The notes beneath the pieces were generated by a model. It was not told where the DNA came from. It saw only the letters and a program-made list of their open reading frames with translations, and made no database searches. From Telluria aromaticivorans (GTDB lineage Bacteria; Pseudomonadota; Gammaproteobacteria; Burkholderiales; Burkholderiaceae_D): a stretch of 64,000 nt of DNA. Below, one piece after another: positions 47,840 to 55,793 of this stretch. Position 1 is the first letter of the stretch; every line of letters starts with the position of its first letter. Made by a program: the position numbers and the translations under genes. The stretch covers positions 248,001-312,000 of the forward strand of contig NZ_JABAIV010000001.1 in the NCBI RefSeq assembly GCF_013003915.1, in the 5' to 3' direction.

Positions 47840-47989
47840 GGTGATCTCCTGAGTTTGGGGTGGACCATCGAACCCGTCGATCATGCCGGGGCTGTCTTGC
47901 TGCTTGCTGCCCGGCGCCGTTTGTTCGATGCGATGGAGTCATTATGCGCGCCGCGATCTGGCTTGAAAAACGGATAATTTGCCGGGCTT

Positions 47990-48008
47990 TCATCGAAATT
48001 TTCGATGA
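47990..48008. promoter_or_regulatory. Perfect palindrome upstream of the pirin gene
   Basis: TCATCGAAATTTTCGATGA, nine-base arms around a single base, in the gap between the pirin gene and the GAF-GGDEF-EAL gene. It could be an operator; in relatives a LysR gene often faces pirin, but none is here. Confidence 0.4.
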
Positions 48009-48164
48009 TTGTCGGGCAGTTTGCCACCCTGCTGGCGTGGTGCTGGTCGGACTGATGGCTTTACCCGACGATTCGTTTGCAAGTAGCAAGATTGCGGACG
48101 GTCGCTAGTTCTGGCGTAATACATCCAAGGAACCCCCGGACGTTCCGCATGGAAGGCAATACGC

Positions 48165-50063
48165 ATGGAACGACCCCGCATCCCCCTGGATGAAGCGCAA
48201 CGGCTGGCTGCGCTGCATGCAACCACACTCCTGGGCAGTCCGCCGGAAGAGAGCTTCGACCGCATCACGCGTACCGCCGCCAGGCTGCTGCATGTGCCCA
48301 TTGCGCTGGTGTCGCTGGTCGACCGCGACCGCCAGTGGTTCAAGTCGCGCACCGGGCTGGACGCGTGCGAGACCACGCGCGACATCTCCTTCTGCGCGCA
48401 TGCGATCCTGGAGGACGAACCGCTGGTGGTCGCGGACGCGGGGCAGGATGCGCGCTTCGCCGACAACCCGCTGGTCACCGGCGCGCCCCACCTGCGCTTC
48501 TACGCGGGCGTGCAGCTCTACTCGATCGACCACAAGAAGCTCGGCACCCTGTGCGTGATCGATCGCGAGCCGCGCACGCTTGCCGCGGGCGAGCTCGATG
48601 CGCTGCGCGACCTCGCCCACATGGTGGAAGAACTGGTCTATCACCGCCAGCTGGCCGTGGCAGCCCAGGCACTTGGCGAAGCCTTGCAGGCAGGCGACTG
48701 CAAGCCGGGTTCCGAAGCGCGGGGCGAGTTGGCCTGGATGGTCGCCCACGACGTCCTCACCGGCCTGCCGAACCGCCAGGCCATGCTGCGCGCGATCGAG
48801 GCCAGCATCACAGGCTGGCGCGAGCACGGCAGGCCGGCGCTGGTGGCCTGCCTCAACATCGACCGCTTCAAGCATTTTAATGAACTGCTCGGCCACCATG
48901 CCGGCGACGAGATCCTGGTCGCGATCGCGCGCAGCCTGCAGGCGCTGCTGCGCGAAGGCGACATGCTGGCACGCTCCGGCAGCGACGAATTCCTGGTGCT
49001 GCTGCACGCGAGAGGCGACCATCCGGAGCCGGAACGTGCGCTGGAGCGGCTGATGGAGACCGCCAACCGCGCCATCCCTGCGCCCGGCGGCGAGATCGCG
49101 CTGACGGTGAGCATCGGCACCGCGCTGCTGCCGCGCGACGGCATCGATGCAGACGCCCTGCTGAACAATGCAGTCACCGCGATGCGCCACGCGAAAGCCC
49201 AGGGCCGGGGCGGCATCCAGCCCTTCGCGCCTGAACAGCGCACCGACCAGGGCCGCCGGCTGACCCTGGAAAGCCATTTGCGCCGCGCGCTGGCCCAGGA
49301 CGAGCTGTTCGTGCAATACCAGCCGCAGGTGGACCTGCGCTCAGGCCAGCTGTCGGGCTTCGAGGCGCTGGTGCGCTGGCGCCATCCGGAATTCGGCACC
49401 ATCGGGCCCGACGAATTCATTCCTATCGCCGAAGAGACCGGCCTGATCGTGCCGATCGGCGAATGGGTGCTGCGCACGGCGGTGACACAGCTGGTGGCCT
49501 GGCGCGAGGAGGGATTGCCGCTGGTGCCGATGGCCGTCAACCTGTCGGCCCGCCAGTTCCTGCAAAGCGATGTGCTGGGCACGATCCGGCGGCTGCTGGA
49601 AGAAACCGGCATGGCGGCGGAATCGCTGGAACTGGAACTGACCGAGAGCGTGTCGATGGCCGACCCGGCGCGCAGCATCGTGGTGATGCAGGGCCTGGGA
49701 GACCTGGGCCTGAGCCTGAGCATCGACGACTTCGGTACCGGCTATTCGAGCTTCACCTACCTCAAGCGCCTGCCGATCGACAAGCTCAAGATCGACAAGT
49801 CCTTCGTGCAGGACATGGCGCACAGCGCCGAGTCGAATGCCATCGTGCAGGCGATCGTGGCGATGTCGCACCGGCTGCAGTTGCGCGTGATTGCGGAGGG
49901 CGTGGAAACGGCAGACCAGGTGGCGGCGCTGCGCAAGGCCGATTGCGACCAGATCCAGGGGTATTATTATTCGCGGCCGCTAGCGGCGCAGGATTGTGCG
50001 GCGTTTATCCGGCGGTTTGGCGTGGAGAGTACCGGCAGGAGTGGCACCGTCGTCGACTCGTAG
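48165..50063 (+). CDS. GAF-GGDEF-EAL c-di-GMP protein with degenerate GGDEF
   Basis: 632 residues from ATG 48165. GAF domain (~25-165: [23 protein letters not shown] ...), GGDEF (~190-355) with GSDEF in place of GGDEF (ARSGSDEF), EAL (~370-615) with intact [33 protein letters not shown] and AEGVET. I predict a cytoplasmic phosphodiesterase with a GTP-sensing, non-catalytic GGDEF. Its stop codon lies inside a long inverted repeat. Confidence 0.92.
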   Translation: MERPRIPLDEAQRLAALHATTLLGSPPEESFDRITRTAARLLHVPIALVSLVDRDRQWFKSRTGLDACETTRDISFCAHAILEDEPLVVADAGQDARFADNPLVTGAPHLRFYAGVQLYSIDHKKLGTLCVIDREPRTLAAGELDALRDLAHMVEELVYHRQLAVAAQALGEALQAGDCKPGSEARGELAWMVAHDVLTGLPNRQAMLRAIEASITGWREHGRPALVACLNIDRFKHFNELLGHHAGDEILVAIARSLQALLREGDMLARSGSDEFLVLLHARGDHPEPERALERLMETANRAIPAPGGEIALTVSIGTALLPRDGIDADALLNNAVTAMRHAKAQGRGGIQPFAPEQRTDQGRRLTLESHLRRALAQDELFVQYQPQVDLRSGQLSGFEALVRWRHPEFGTIGPDEFIPIAEETGLIVPIGEWVLRTAVTQLVAWREEGLPLVPMAVNLSARQFLQSDVLGTIRRLLEETGMAAESLELELTESVSMADPARSIVVMQGLGDLGLSLSIDDFGTGYSSFTYLKRLPIDKLKIDKSFVQDMAHSAESNAIVQAIVAMSHRLQLRVIAEGVETADQVAALRKADCDQIQGYYYSRPLAAQDCAAFIRRFGVESTGRSGTVVDS

Positions 50064-50173
50064 GGTGGGCAGGTTCCCTGCCCGCGCGTTCAAATTACGT
50101 TCGCAGGCCAGAAGCGCGCATCAGTGTCGCAAGCGCTTGTTGAACGCGTGGGCAAGAAACCTGCCCACCCTAC
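50060..50173. repeat. Long inverted repeat between convergent genes
   Basis: 114 bases beginning GTAGGGTGGGCAGGTT and ending AACCTGCCCACCCTAC, with inner arms CGCGTTCAA/TTGAACGCG. The TAG of the upstream gene's stop is the second to fourth base of the repeat, so it supplies the end of that reading frame. This is a REP/MITE-like element of a type common in Burkholderiales; it could also terminate both convergent genes. Confidence 0.75.
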
Positions 50174-50186
50174 GATGCGCGGCAGA

Positions 50187-51464
50187 TCAGGCGCTGACCG
50201 ACTGGCGTTCGGTACTGGCCAACGCATTACTGCGCTCCACCTGCTGCCGGAAAAAGAACAGCCCCACCAGCATCAGCCCGATCGGCACCAGCGTCAGGTA
50301 GAACGCGAACTGCCCGTCATAGCGCCCGAACACATAGCCAGTCACCATCGACCCTGTCGTGCCGCCTAGCGCCGAGAAGATCACCAGCAGCCCGGTCATC
50401 GGCGCATGCTGGTGCTTCGGCAAAGAGCTGAGCATCACCGAATTGATGCCCGGGTAGATCGGCGCCATGAACAGCCCGATCAGCGGGAACACGAAGGCGG
50501 CCAGCGGCGCCGTGCTCCAGCCGACGTTCGGGTCGTGGGCGATGCCCTGGCTGAGCGGCAGCGCCATCATCACGGTTGCGCCCATGGCGATCACGCAAAA
50601 GACCATCACCGGGAACCAGTTCAGGCGGCGCATGATGACGCCGGCCGACAGGCGGCCGATTGCCAGGCAGAGGGCGAAGATGCTGGTCACCTGCACGCTC
50701 ATCGCCGCCGGCAGTTTCAGGATCTCGTTGTTGAAGGTCGGCAGCCAGGTGCCGACGGCCTGTTCCACCAGCACGTAGAGGAAGGCCGTCATCACGAACA
50801 CACAGACCAGCGGGCGCAGGAACAGGCGCAGCATGTCGAGGAAGTCCGCCACCGGCCCGCGGCTGGCGGCGGGTACTGCTTCGCTTTCGTCGAAACGCGT
50901 GAACAGCACCAGCACGAAGGTCAGCGCGCACAGCGCAGACAAGAACCAGTAGACGTTCAGCCAGCTCGTCGATGCCGGGTTATCCGAGTCGATGAAGGCG
51001 CCGAAGATCCAGTAGGCGCTCAGCACGCCCACCATGAAGAAGCCTTCCAGGCTGTTCATGATGCCGGCATGCTGCTTGCGGTCTTGCGCAACCAGGCCCA
51101 CGGTCGAATACACCGAAACCTTCACCAGCGCGAAGGCCACGCCGACGCACAGGAACAGCAGCTTGGCGGTGGCAAAGGCCGGCATCAGCGGCATCGCCAG
51201 CGTGGCGCAGGCCACGATCGCGAGCGCGGCCAGCATCGCCCGCTTGTAGCCCAGGCGCGACATGCTCGAAGCGACCAGGAAGGAGACGATCGCGATCGGC
51301 AGGTCCTTGAAGCCCTCCAGCATGCTGGCGGAGGCCTTGTCGACCCCGTAGTTGTTGATGACCTGCAGGATCACCGTGCCCACGCTGTTGAGCAGGATGG
51401 CGAAGACGAAATAGATGAGGAAGAGCGCCAGCAGTATCGGGCGCTGGCTGGTTTTATTATTCAC
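50187..51464 (-). CDS. MFS sugar transporter of the alpha-glucoside locus
   Basis: 425 residues from GTG 51464, which has AGGAGAC just upstream. Twelve transmembrane segments in two halves with the MFS loop ASSMSRLGYKRA and a long central loop. Inner-membrane secondary carrier of the sugar:H+ symporter type. It is the last gene after GH65 phosphorylase and beta-phosphoglucomutase (47 bases after the latter), so it is probably the carrier for the disaccharide that those enzymes split. Confidence 0.88.
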   Translation of the reverse strand: MNNKTSQRPILLALFLIYFVFAILLNSVGTVILQVINNYGVDKASASMLEGFKDLPIAIVSFLVASSMSRLGYKRAMLAALAIVACATLAMPLMPAFATAKLLFLCVGVAFALVKVSVYSTVGLVAQDRKQHAGIMNSLEGFFMVGVLSAYWIFGAFIDSDNPASTSWLNVYWFLSALCALTFVLVLFTRFDESEAVPAASRGPVADFLDMLRLFLRPLVCVFVMTAFLYVLVEQAVGTWLPTFNNEILKLPAAMSVQVTSIFALCLAIGRLSAGVIMRRLNWFPVMVFCVIAMGATVMMALPLSQGIAHDPNVGWSTAPLAAFVFPLIGLFMAPIYPGINSVMLSSLPKHQHAPMTGLLVIFSALGGTTGSMVTGYVFGRYDGQFAFYLTLVPIGLMLVGLFFFRQQVERSNALASTERQSVSA

Positions 51465-51511
51465 GCTGTCTCCTGAATAGTTATATTTTTGCGTGGATGA
51501 ATTACGAAACG

Positions 51512-52153
51512 TTAATAATCGCCAAGCCTGAACCGGGCCATCGACGGGATCACGTAGTCGGCCCGGGTCAGTACTTCTGGGCTGCCGACGCCCACCGCCA
51601 CCATGCCGGCATCCTTGATCGAGGCCACGCCTGCCACCGCGTCTTCGACGCCCAGGCAGTCTTTCGGGTCCACCCCGAGCTGGCGCGCCGCAGTCAGGAA
51701 GATCTCCGGGTGCGGCTTGCTGTTGGCGATCAGCGCCGCATCGACCACTTGGTCGAAACGGTCGCGGATGCCCAGCTTGTCCAGCACCGTGAAGGCGTTC
51801 TTGCTGACCGAGGCCAGGCCGATGCCCATGCCGGCAGCCCGCACTTCGGCCAGGGCATCCAGCACGCCGGGCAGCACGTCGGCTGGCGTCATGGTGGCGA
51901 TCAGCTCCACGTAGTGGCGGTTCTTGGCATCGGCCAGCGCCAGCTTTTCTTCTTGCGAATAGCTGCGGCTGCCCTGGGCCAGGATCAGCTCGAGGGAGCC
52001 CATGCGGTCGACCCCCTTCAGGTGTTCGTTGAAGGCTTCGTCGAAAGGCAGCCCTTCGGATTCGGCCAGGCGCTTCCAGGCGAGGTAATGATAGTGGGCG
52101 GTATCGGTGATGACGCCGTCGAGGTCGAAGATGACTGCTTTGTATCGATTCAT
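51512..52153 (-). CDS. pgmB: Beta-phosphoglucomutase
   Basis: 213 residues. HAD-family motifs: FDLDGVITDTA with nucleophile Asp10 and acid/base Asp12, SVSKN, NSKPHPEIF and GVEDAVAG. It converts beta-glucose 1-phosphate to glucose 6-phosphate. Its start overlaps the stop of the GH65 gene by four bases, as is usual because the phosphorylase makes beta-glucose 1-phosphate. Confidence 0.95.
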   Translation of the reverse strand: MNRYKAVIFDLDGVITDTAHYHYLAWKRLAESEGLPFDEAFNEHLKGVDRMGSLELILAQGSRSYSQEEKLALADAKNRHYVELIATMTPADVLPGVLDALAEVRAAGMGIGLASVSKNAFTVLDKLGIRDRFDQVVDAALIANSKPHPEIFLTAARQLGVDPKDCLGVEDAVAGVASIKDAGMVAVGVGSPEVLTRADYVIPSMARFRLGDY

Positions 52154-54483
52154 TGTGACTCCATGCGCTTGAATGGTTCTGCCTGCGAGAGCGCCACCGG
52201 TGCGCCGTGATGAGTGAAAGCCAGTGCCTCGCCGTTAAGCAGTCGGTAGCCGGTAGCGCCGGCATCTACCGTCACTTCGAGCAGCCCGCCATGCACGTGC
52301 ACGCGGAAGGCGTAACGTTGCCATTTGGCCGGCAGGGTCGGGGCGAAACGCAGGCCGCCCCCCGTCAGGCGCATGCCGGCGAAGCCGTAGGCCACACCCA
52401 GCCAGGTGCCGGCCATCGCTGCCGTGTGCACGCCGTACTGGGTATTGGCGTGGGTGTTGTCGAGGTCCAGGCGCGCAGTCTCGAGAAAATACTGGTAGGC
52501 CTTGTCGGCATAGCCGACTTCCGCCGCGATGATGCTGAAGATGCAGGATGACAGCGAGGAATCGTGGGTCGTCACCTTTTCGTAAAAATCGAAGTCGCGG
52601 CGCTTGTCGTCGATCTGGAATTCATCCGACAGTAGCAGCAGCGCCAGCACCACGTCGGCCTGCTTGCAGACCTGGTGGCGGTAGATCACCAGCGGGTGGT
52701 AATGCAGCAGCAGCGGGTAGTTCTCGGCCGGGGTATTGGCGAAGTCCCAGGGCTTCTTGGACAGGAAGCTGTCGTCCTGTTCGTGGATGCCCAGCGCTTC
52801 GTCGTACGGCAGGCGCATGTCGGCGCAGGCCGCGCGCCAGGCCGCGATCTCGGCATCGTCCAGCCCGATGGCGGCGGCCACGCGTTTCCAGTCTTCCGGA
52901 CGCTCGCTGCGCAGGCGGTCCGCGATGCTTGCTGCGAAGGCCATGTGCATGCAGGCCATCGCATTGGTGTAGTAGTTGTTGTTCACCACCGCGGTGTATT
53001 CGTCGGGACCGGTGACGGCGTTGATGCAGAAGCACCCTTCGCGGTCGTAGCTGCCGATCCCGGTCCAGATGCGCGCGGTTTCCAGCACGATCTCGGCGCC
53101 GTATTCGGCGATGAAGTCGAAGTCGCCGGTCGCCATCAGGTACAGGCGGATCGAATAGGCCACGTCGGCATTGATGTGGTACTGGGCGGTGCCGGCCGGA
53201 TAATAGGCCGAGCATTCCTCGCCCGCGATGGTGCGCCACGGGTAGAGCGCGCCGCGCGTATGCGACATCTGGCGCGCACGCTCACGCGCCTTCGGCAGGC
53301 CGGCGTAGCGGTATTGCAGCAGCGAGCGCGCGATCTCGGGCTTCGAGAACAGGAAGAACGGGAACACGTAGATCTCGGTATCCCAGAAATAGTGGCCCTC
53401 ATAGCCCTCGCCTGTGACCCCCTTGGCGGCGATATTGGTCTTGCCGTCACGGCCGACCGATTGCAGCAGGTGGTACTGGTTGAAGCGCACGCCCTGCTGC
53501 AGCGCGTCGTCGCCCTCGATCTCGACGTCGGCCTGGGCCCAGAAGTCGGCCAGGTAGGCTTGCTGTTCGGCAGCCAGTGCGGCGAAGCCGTCCTGTACTG
53601 CGCGATCAAGTTCGCTGCGCACGAGTGGCGCGACCTCCTCCCGCGCCACGTCACGCGAGCTGACGTAGGCGATGTATTTGTGCACGGTGAGCGTCTCGCC
53701 CTGGGCCAGCGTGGCCTCGAAGGCGCGGCCATCGGCGCAGTCCGATGCCGTGATGGCGGCGACGCCAGATGCGGCGCAGGCGATCCCGGTCCCCAGCAGG
53801 AAGCCGCTGTTGCGGGTGCGCTGGGTGACGATCACACCACGGCCGGTGGTCTCGCGGCCGTCGTCGAGCAGGGCCGGACCGGTGATCGCCGAGCCGACCC
53901 GCGGGTCGTCGCCGGCCTGCATGTTGGTGACCGCGCTGTCGATGCTCGCCTCGATGCGCAGCGCGGCGCCGAAGTTCAGCGCCGTGACGCGGTATTCGAT
54001 CGCGGCCACGTGCTTGCGGCCAAAGCACACCAGGCGTCGGCTCTCGATGCGCACGCGCTTGCCGCCGTCGAGCTCCCACTCCACCGTGCGCACGAGCACG
54101 CCCTGGCGGAAGTCCAGGCTGCGTTCGTACGAGACGATGCGGGCCGACTCCAGGCCGACGCGCTGGCCGTCCACGCTGACGGCCATGCATTTCGCATTCG
54201 GCACGTTCAGCATGAACTCGTTGATACGGGCCAGCCCGTAGGCGTTCTCCGGATAGTGGATCGCTTCGGTCTCGTGGAAACCGTTCAGGTAAGTCCCTTC
54301 CAGCGTGCTGCCCGGCTCTCCACTCATGTCCTCGTGGGTGCCGCGCATCCCGATATAGCCATTCCCGAGCGCGAACAGCGTCTCGTGGTGGAAGGCCCGC
54401 GCCGGATCAATCCCAGTCTCGCGAATGCACCAAGGATCGGCCCTTAGCGAGTTTACCCCGATGTTATCGATAACATTGTCCAC
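52150..54483 (-). CDS. GH65 disaccharide phosphorylase (maltose/trehalose/kojibiose type)
   Basis: 777 residues, start ATG 54483. GH65 architecture: N-terminal beta-sandwich, (alpha/alpha)6 barrel with the general acid Glu495 in TGPDEYTAVVNNNYYTNA, and C-terminal beta-domain. It phosphorolyses an alpha-glucoside to beta-glucose 1-phosphate and glucose (maltose, trehalose, nigerose or kojibiose; the residue set here does not settle it). The reading frame starts inside a perfect LacI-type palindrome. The gene is coupled to pgmB. Confidence 0.93.
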   Translation of the reverse strand: MDNVIDNIGVNSLRADPWCIRETGIDPARAFHHETLFALGNGYIGMRGTHEDMSGEPGSTLEGTYLNGFHETEAIHYPENAYGLARINEFMLNVPNAKCMAVSVDGQRVGLESARIVSYERSLDFRQGVLVRTVEWELDGGKRVRIESRRLVCFGRKHVAAIEYRVTALNFGAALRIEASIDSAVTNMQAGDDPRVGSAITGPALLDDGRETTGRGVIVTQRTRNSGFLLGTGIACAASGVAAITASDCADGRAFEATLAQGETLTVHKYIAYVSSRDVAREEVAPLVRSELDRAVQDGFAALAAEQQAYLADFWAQADVEIEGDDALQQGVRFNQYHLLQSVGRDGKTNIAAKGVTGEGYEGHYFWDTEIYVFPFFLFSKPEIARSLLQYRYAGLPKARERARQMSHTRGALYPWRTIAGEECSAYYPAGTAQYHINADVAYSIRLYLMATGDFDFIAEYGAEIVLETARIWTGIGSYDREGCFCINAVTGPDEYTAVVNNNYYTNAMACMHMAFAASIADRLRSERPEDWKRVAAAIGLDDAEIAAWRAACADMRLPYDEALGIHEQDDSFLSKKPWDFANTPAENYPLLLHYHPLVIYRHQVCKQADVVLALLLLSDEFQIDDKRRDFDFYEKVTTHDSSLSSCIFSIIAAEVGYADKAYQYFLETARLDLDNTHANTQYGVHTAAMAGTWLGVAYGFAGMRLTGGGLRFAPTLPAKWQRYAFRVHVHGGLLEVTVDAGATGYRLLNGEALAFTHHGAPVALSQAEPFKRMESQ
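54461..54476. promoter_or_regulatory. LacI-type operator overlapping the GH65 start
   Basis: ATGTTATCGATAACAT, a perfect 16-base palindrome covering codons ~3-8 of the phosphorylase gene. It matches the half sites at 55650-55684 and is the probable binding site of the adjacent LacI regulator, which would block transcription or early elongation of the GH65 operon. Confidence 0.65.
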
Positions 54484-54551
54484 TTCAGTTTCCTTGTCTC
54501 GGCCGCATGCACGGGCAGCGGCGTTCGCTGTAACAGGGTTGGTCTAGATAG

Positions 54552-55562
54552 TCAGGTATGCCGGACGATCAGCGTCGTCGGCAGCATTTCGGATTGCACT
54601 TGCTGGCCCTCGATCATGCCCAGCATTTTCTTCGCGAGCAGCACGCCGCCGTCGCGCAGGTACTGGTGCACGCTGGTCAGGGGAGGAACAAAACTCGCCG
54701 CACCGGGCGTGTCATCGTAGCCGATGACCGAGATATCGTCCGGCACCCGCAGGCTCGCTTCGGTCAAGGCGCGAATGGCGCCCATGGCGAGCAAATCGCT
54801 GGCCGCGAACAGGCCGTCGCAGGCCAGGCCGGGTTTCTTCTTCAACAAGGTCGAGACGCATTCGAATCCGGCTTCGAAAGTAAATGCCTTCGGGCGCAGG
54901 ATGTGGACGGTGGCCCGTCCCGCCAGCGCATCGATGAAACCGGCGCAGCGTTCCTGCACCTCGGCGTGGTCGACGTCGCCCAGGAAGATGAGTTTGCGCC
55001 GGCCCTGCTCGAGGAAACGCTCGGCCGCGCTGGCGCCGCCCTTCCGGTTGTTACTCCCGACCACGACATAGTCGCTGCCGGCCTGCGGCGCGCCCCAGAC
55101 CACCAGGGGCAGGTTGGTTTGCTGCAGCGCCTTGACCGCTTCGCCGTGCGAGCCCTGCCCCAGCAAGATCAAGCCGTCGGCGCCCTGCACCGGTGCAGTG
55201 TCCAGCAGCTGCTTCGAGGTGAGCACCACGCTGTAGCCGGCCGTGGTCAGTTCTTGCGTGATCCCGCCCAGCAGCTCGAGCGGATACGGGTCCGACATCG
55301 GGCGCCCCTTTACCGGCGTCATCTCGACCACCACCGCCACCGAATACGAACGGCGCATGCGCAGGTTACGCGCGCTGATGTTCAGGCGATAGCCCTGCTC
55401 GGATGCCAGCTGGCGGATCTTCTCGCGGGTCTTTTCGGTCACCAGCGGGCTGTCGCGCAGCGCGCGCGAGACCGTGATGGTCGAGACGCCCGCGAGCTTC
55501 GCCAGGTCTTCCATCGTCGGTCCCGGGTCGCCGGGCGTCTTGCCGTGTTTTGCTTGTGCCAT
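54552..55562 (-). CDS. LacI-family transcriptional repressor
   Basis: 336 residues from ATG 55562 (MAQAKHGKTPGDPGPTMEDLAKLAG). HTH (~17-65): LAKLAGVSTITVSRALRDSPLVTEKTREKI, with the sugar-binding periplasmic-type domain after ~70. It lies between the GH65 operon and the TonB receptor and matches the operator palindromes at both. Longer open frames upstream in the same frame are antisense to the receptor and are not real. Confidence 0.93.
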   Translation of the reverse strand: MAQAKHGKTPGDPGPTMEDLAKLAGVSTITVSRALRDSPLVTEKTREKIRQLASEQGYRLNISARNLRMRRSYSVAVVVEMTPVKGRPMSDPYPLELLGGITQELTTAGYSVVLTSKQLLDTAPVQGADGLILLGQGSHGEAVKALQQTNLPLVVWGAPQAGSDYVVVGSNNRKGGASAAERFLEQGRRKLIFLGDVDHAEVQERCAGFIDALAGRATVHILRPKAFTFEAGFECVSTLLKKKPGLACDGLFAASDLLAMGAIRALTEASLRVPDDISVIGYDDTPGAASFVPPLTSVHQYLRDGGVLLAKKMLGMIEGQQVQSEMLPTTLIVRHT

Positions 55563-55649
55563 CTGACTAGGGACTAAATGCTTGCGAATGATTAGTTGCC
55601 GCTGAACAGTAAGCATTATGACAGGTTTATATGCCCTGTCGATAGCAAA

Positions 55650-55684
55650 TGACATCGATAACAATATCATTGACATCGATAACA
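55650..55684. promoter_or_regulatory. Tandem LacI-type half sites before the TonB receptor
   Basis: TGACATCGATAACA occurs twice (55650-55663 and 55671-55684), 21 bases apart, i.e. two helical turns; a weaker related site (TGTCGATAGCA) precedes at 55637. The right half equals that of the palindrome at 54461. This places the receptor and lacI promoters under the same repressor. Confidence 0.6.
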
Positions 55685-55793
55685 TACGATGATTCAATGA
55701 CAGCACTTTTCTTACTGAACATTTTCTGTAAGACAGCCGGGGAGGAGACGCCCCGCAAGTAGCCGCATTCCACAACAACGAGAGCCTACTCAC

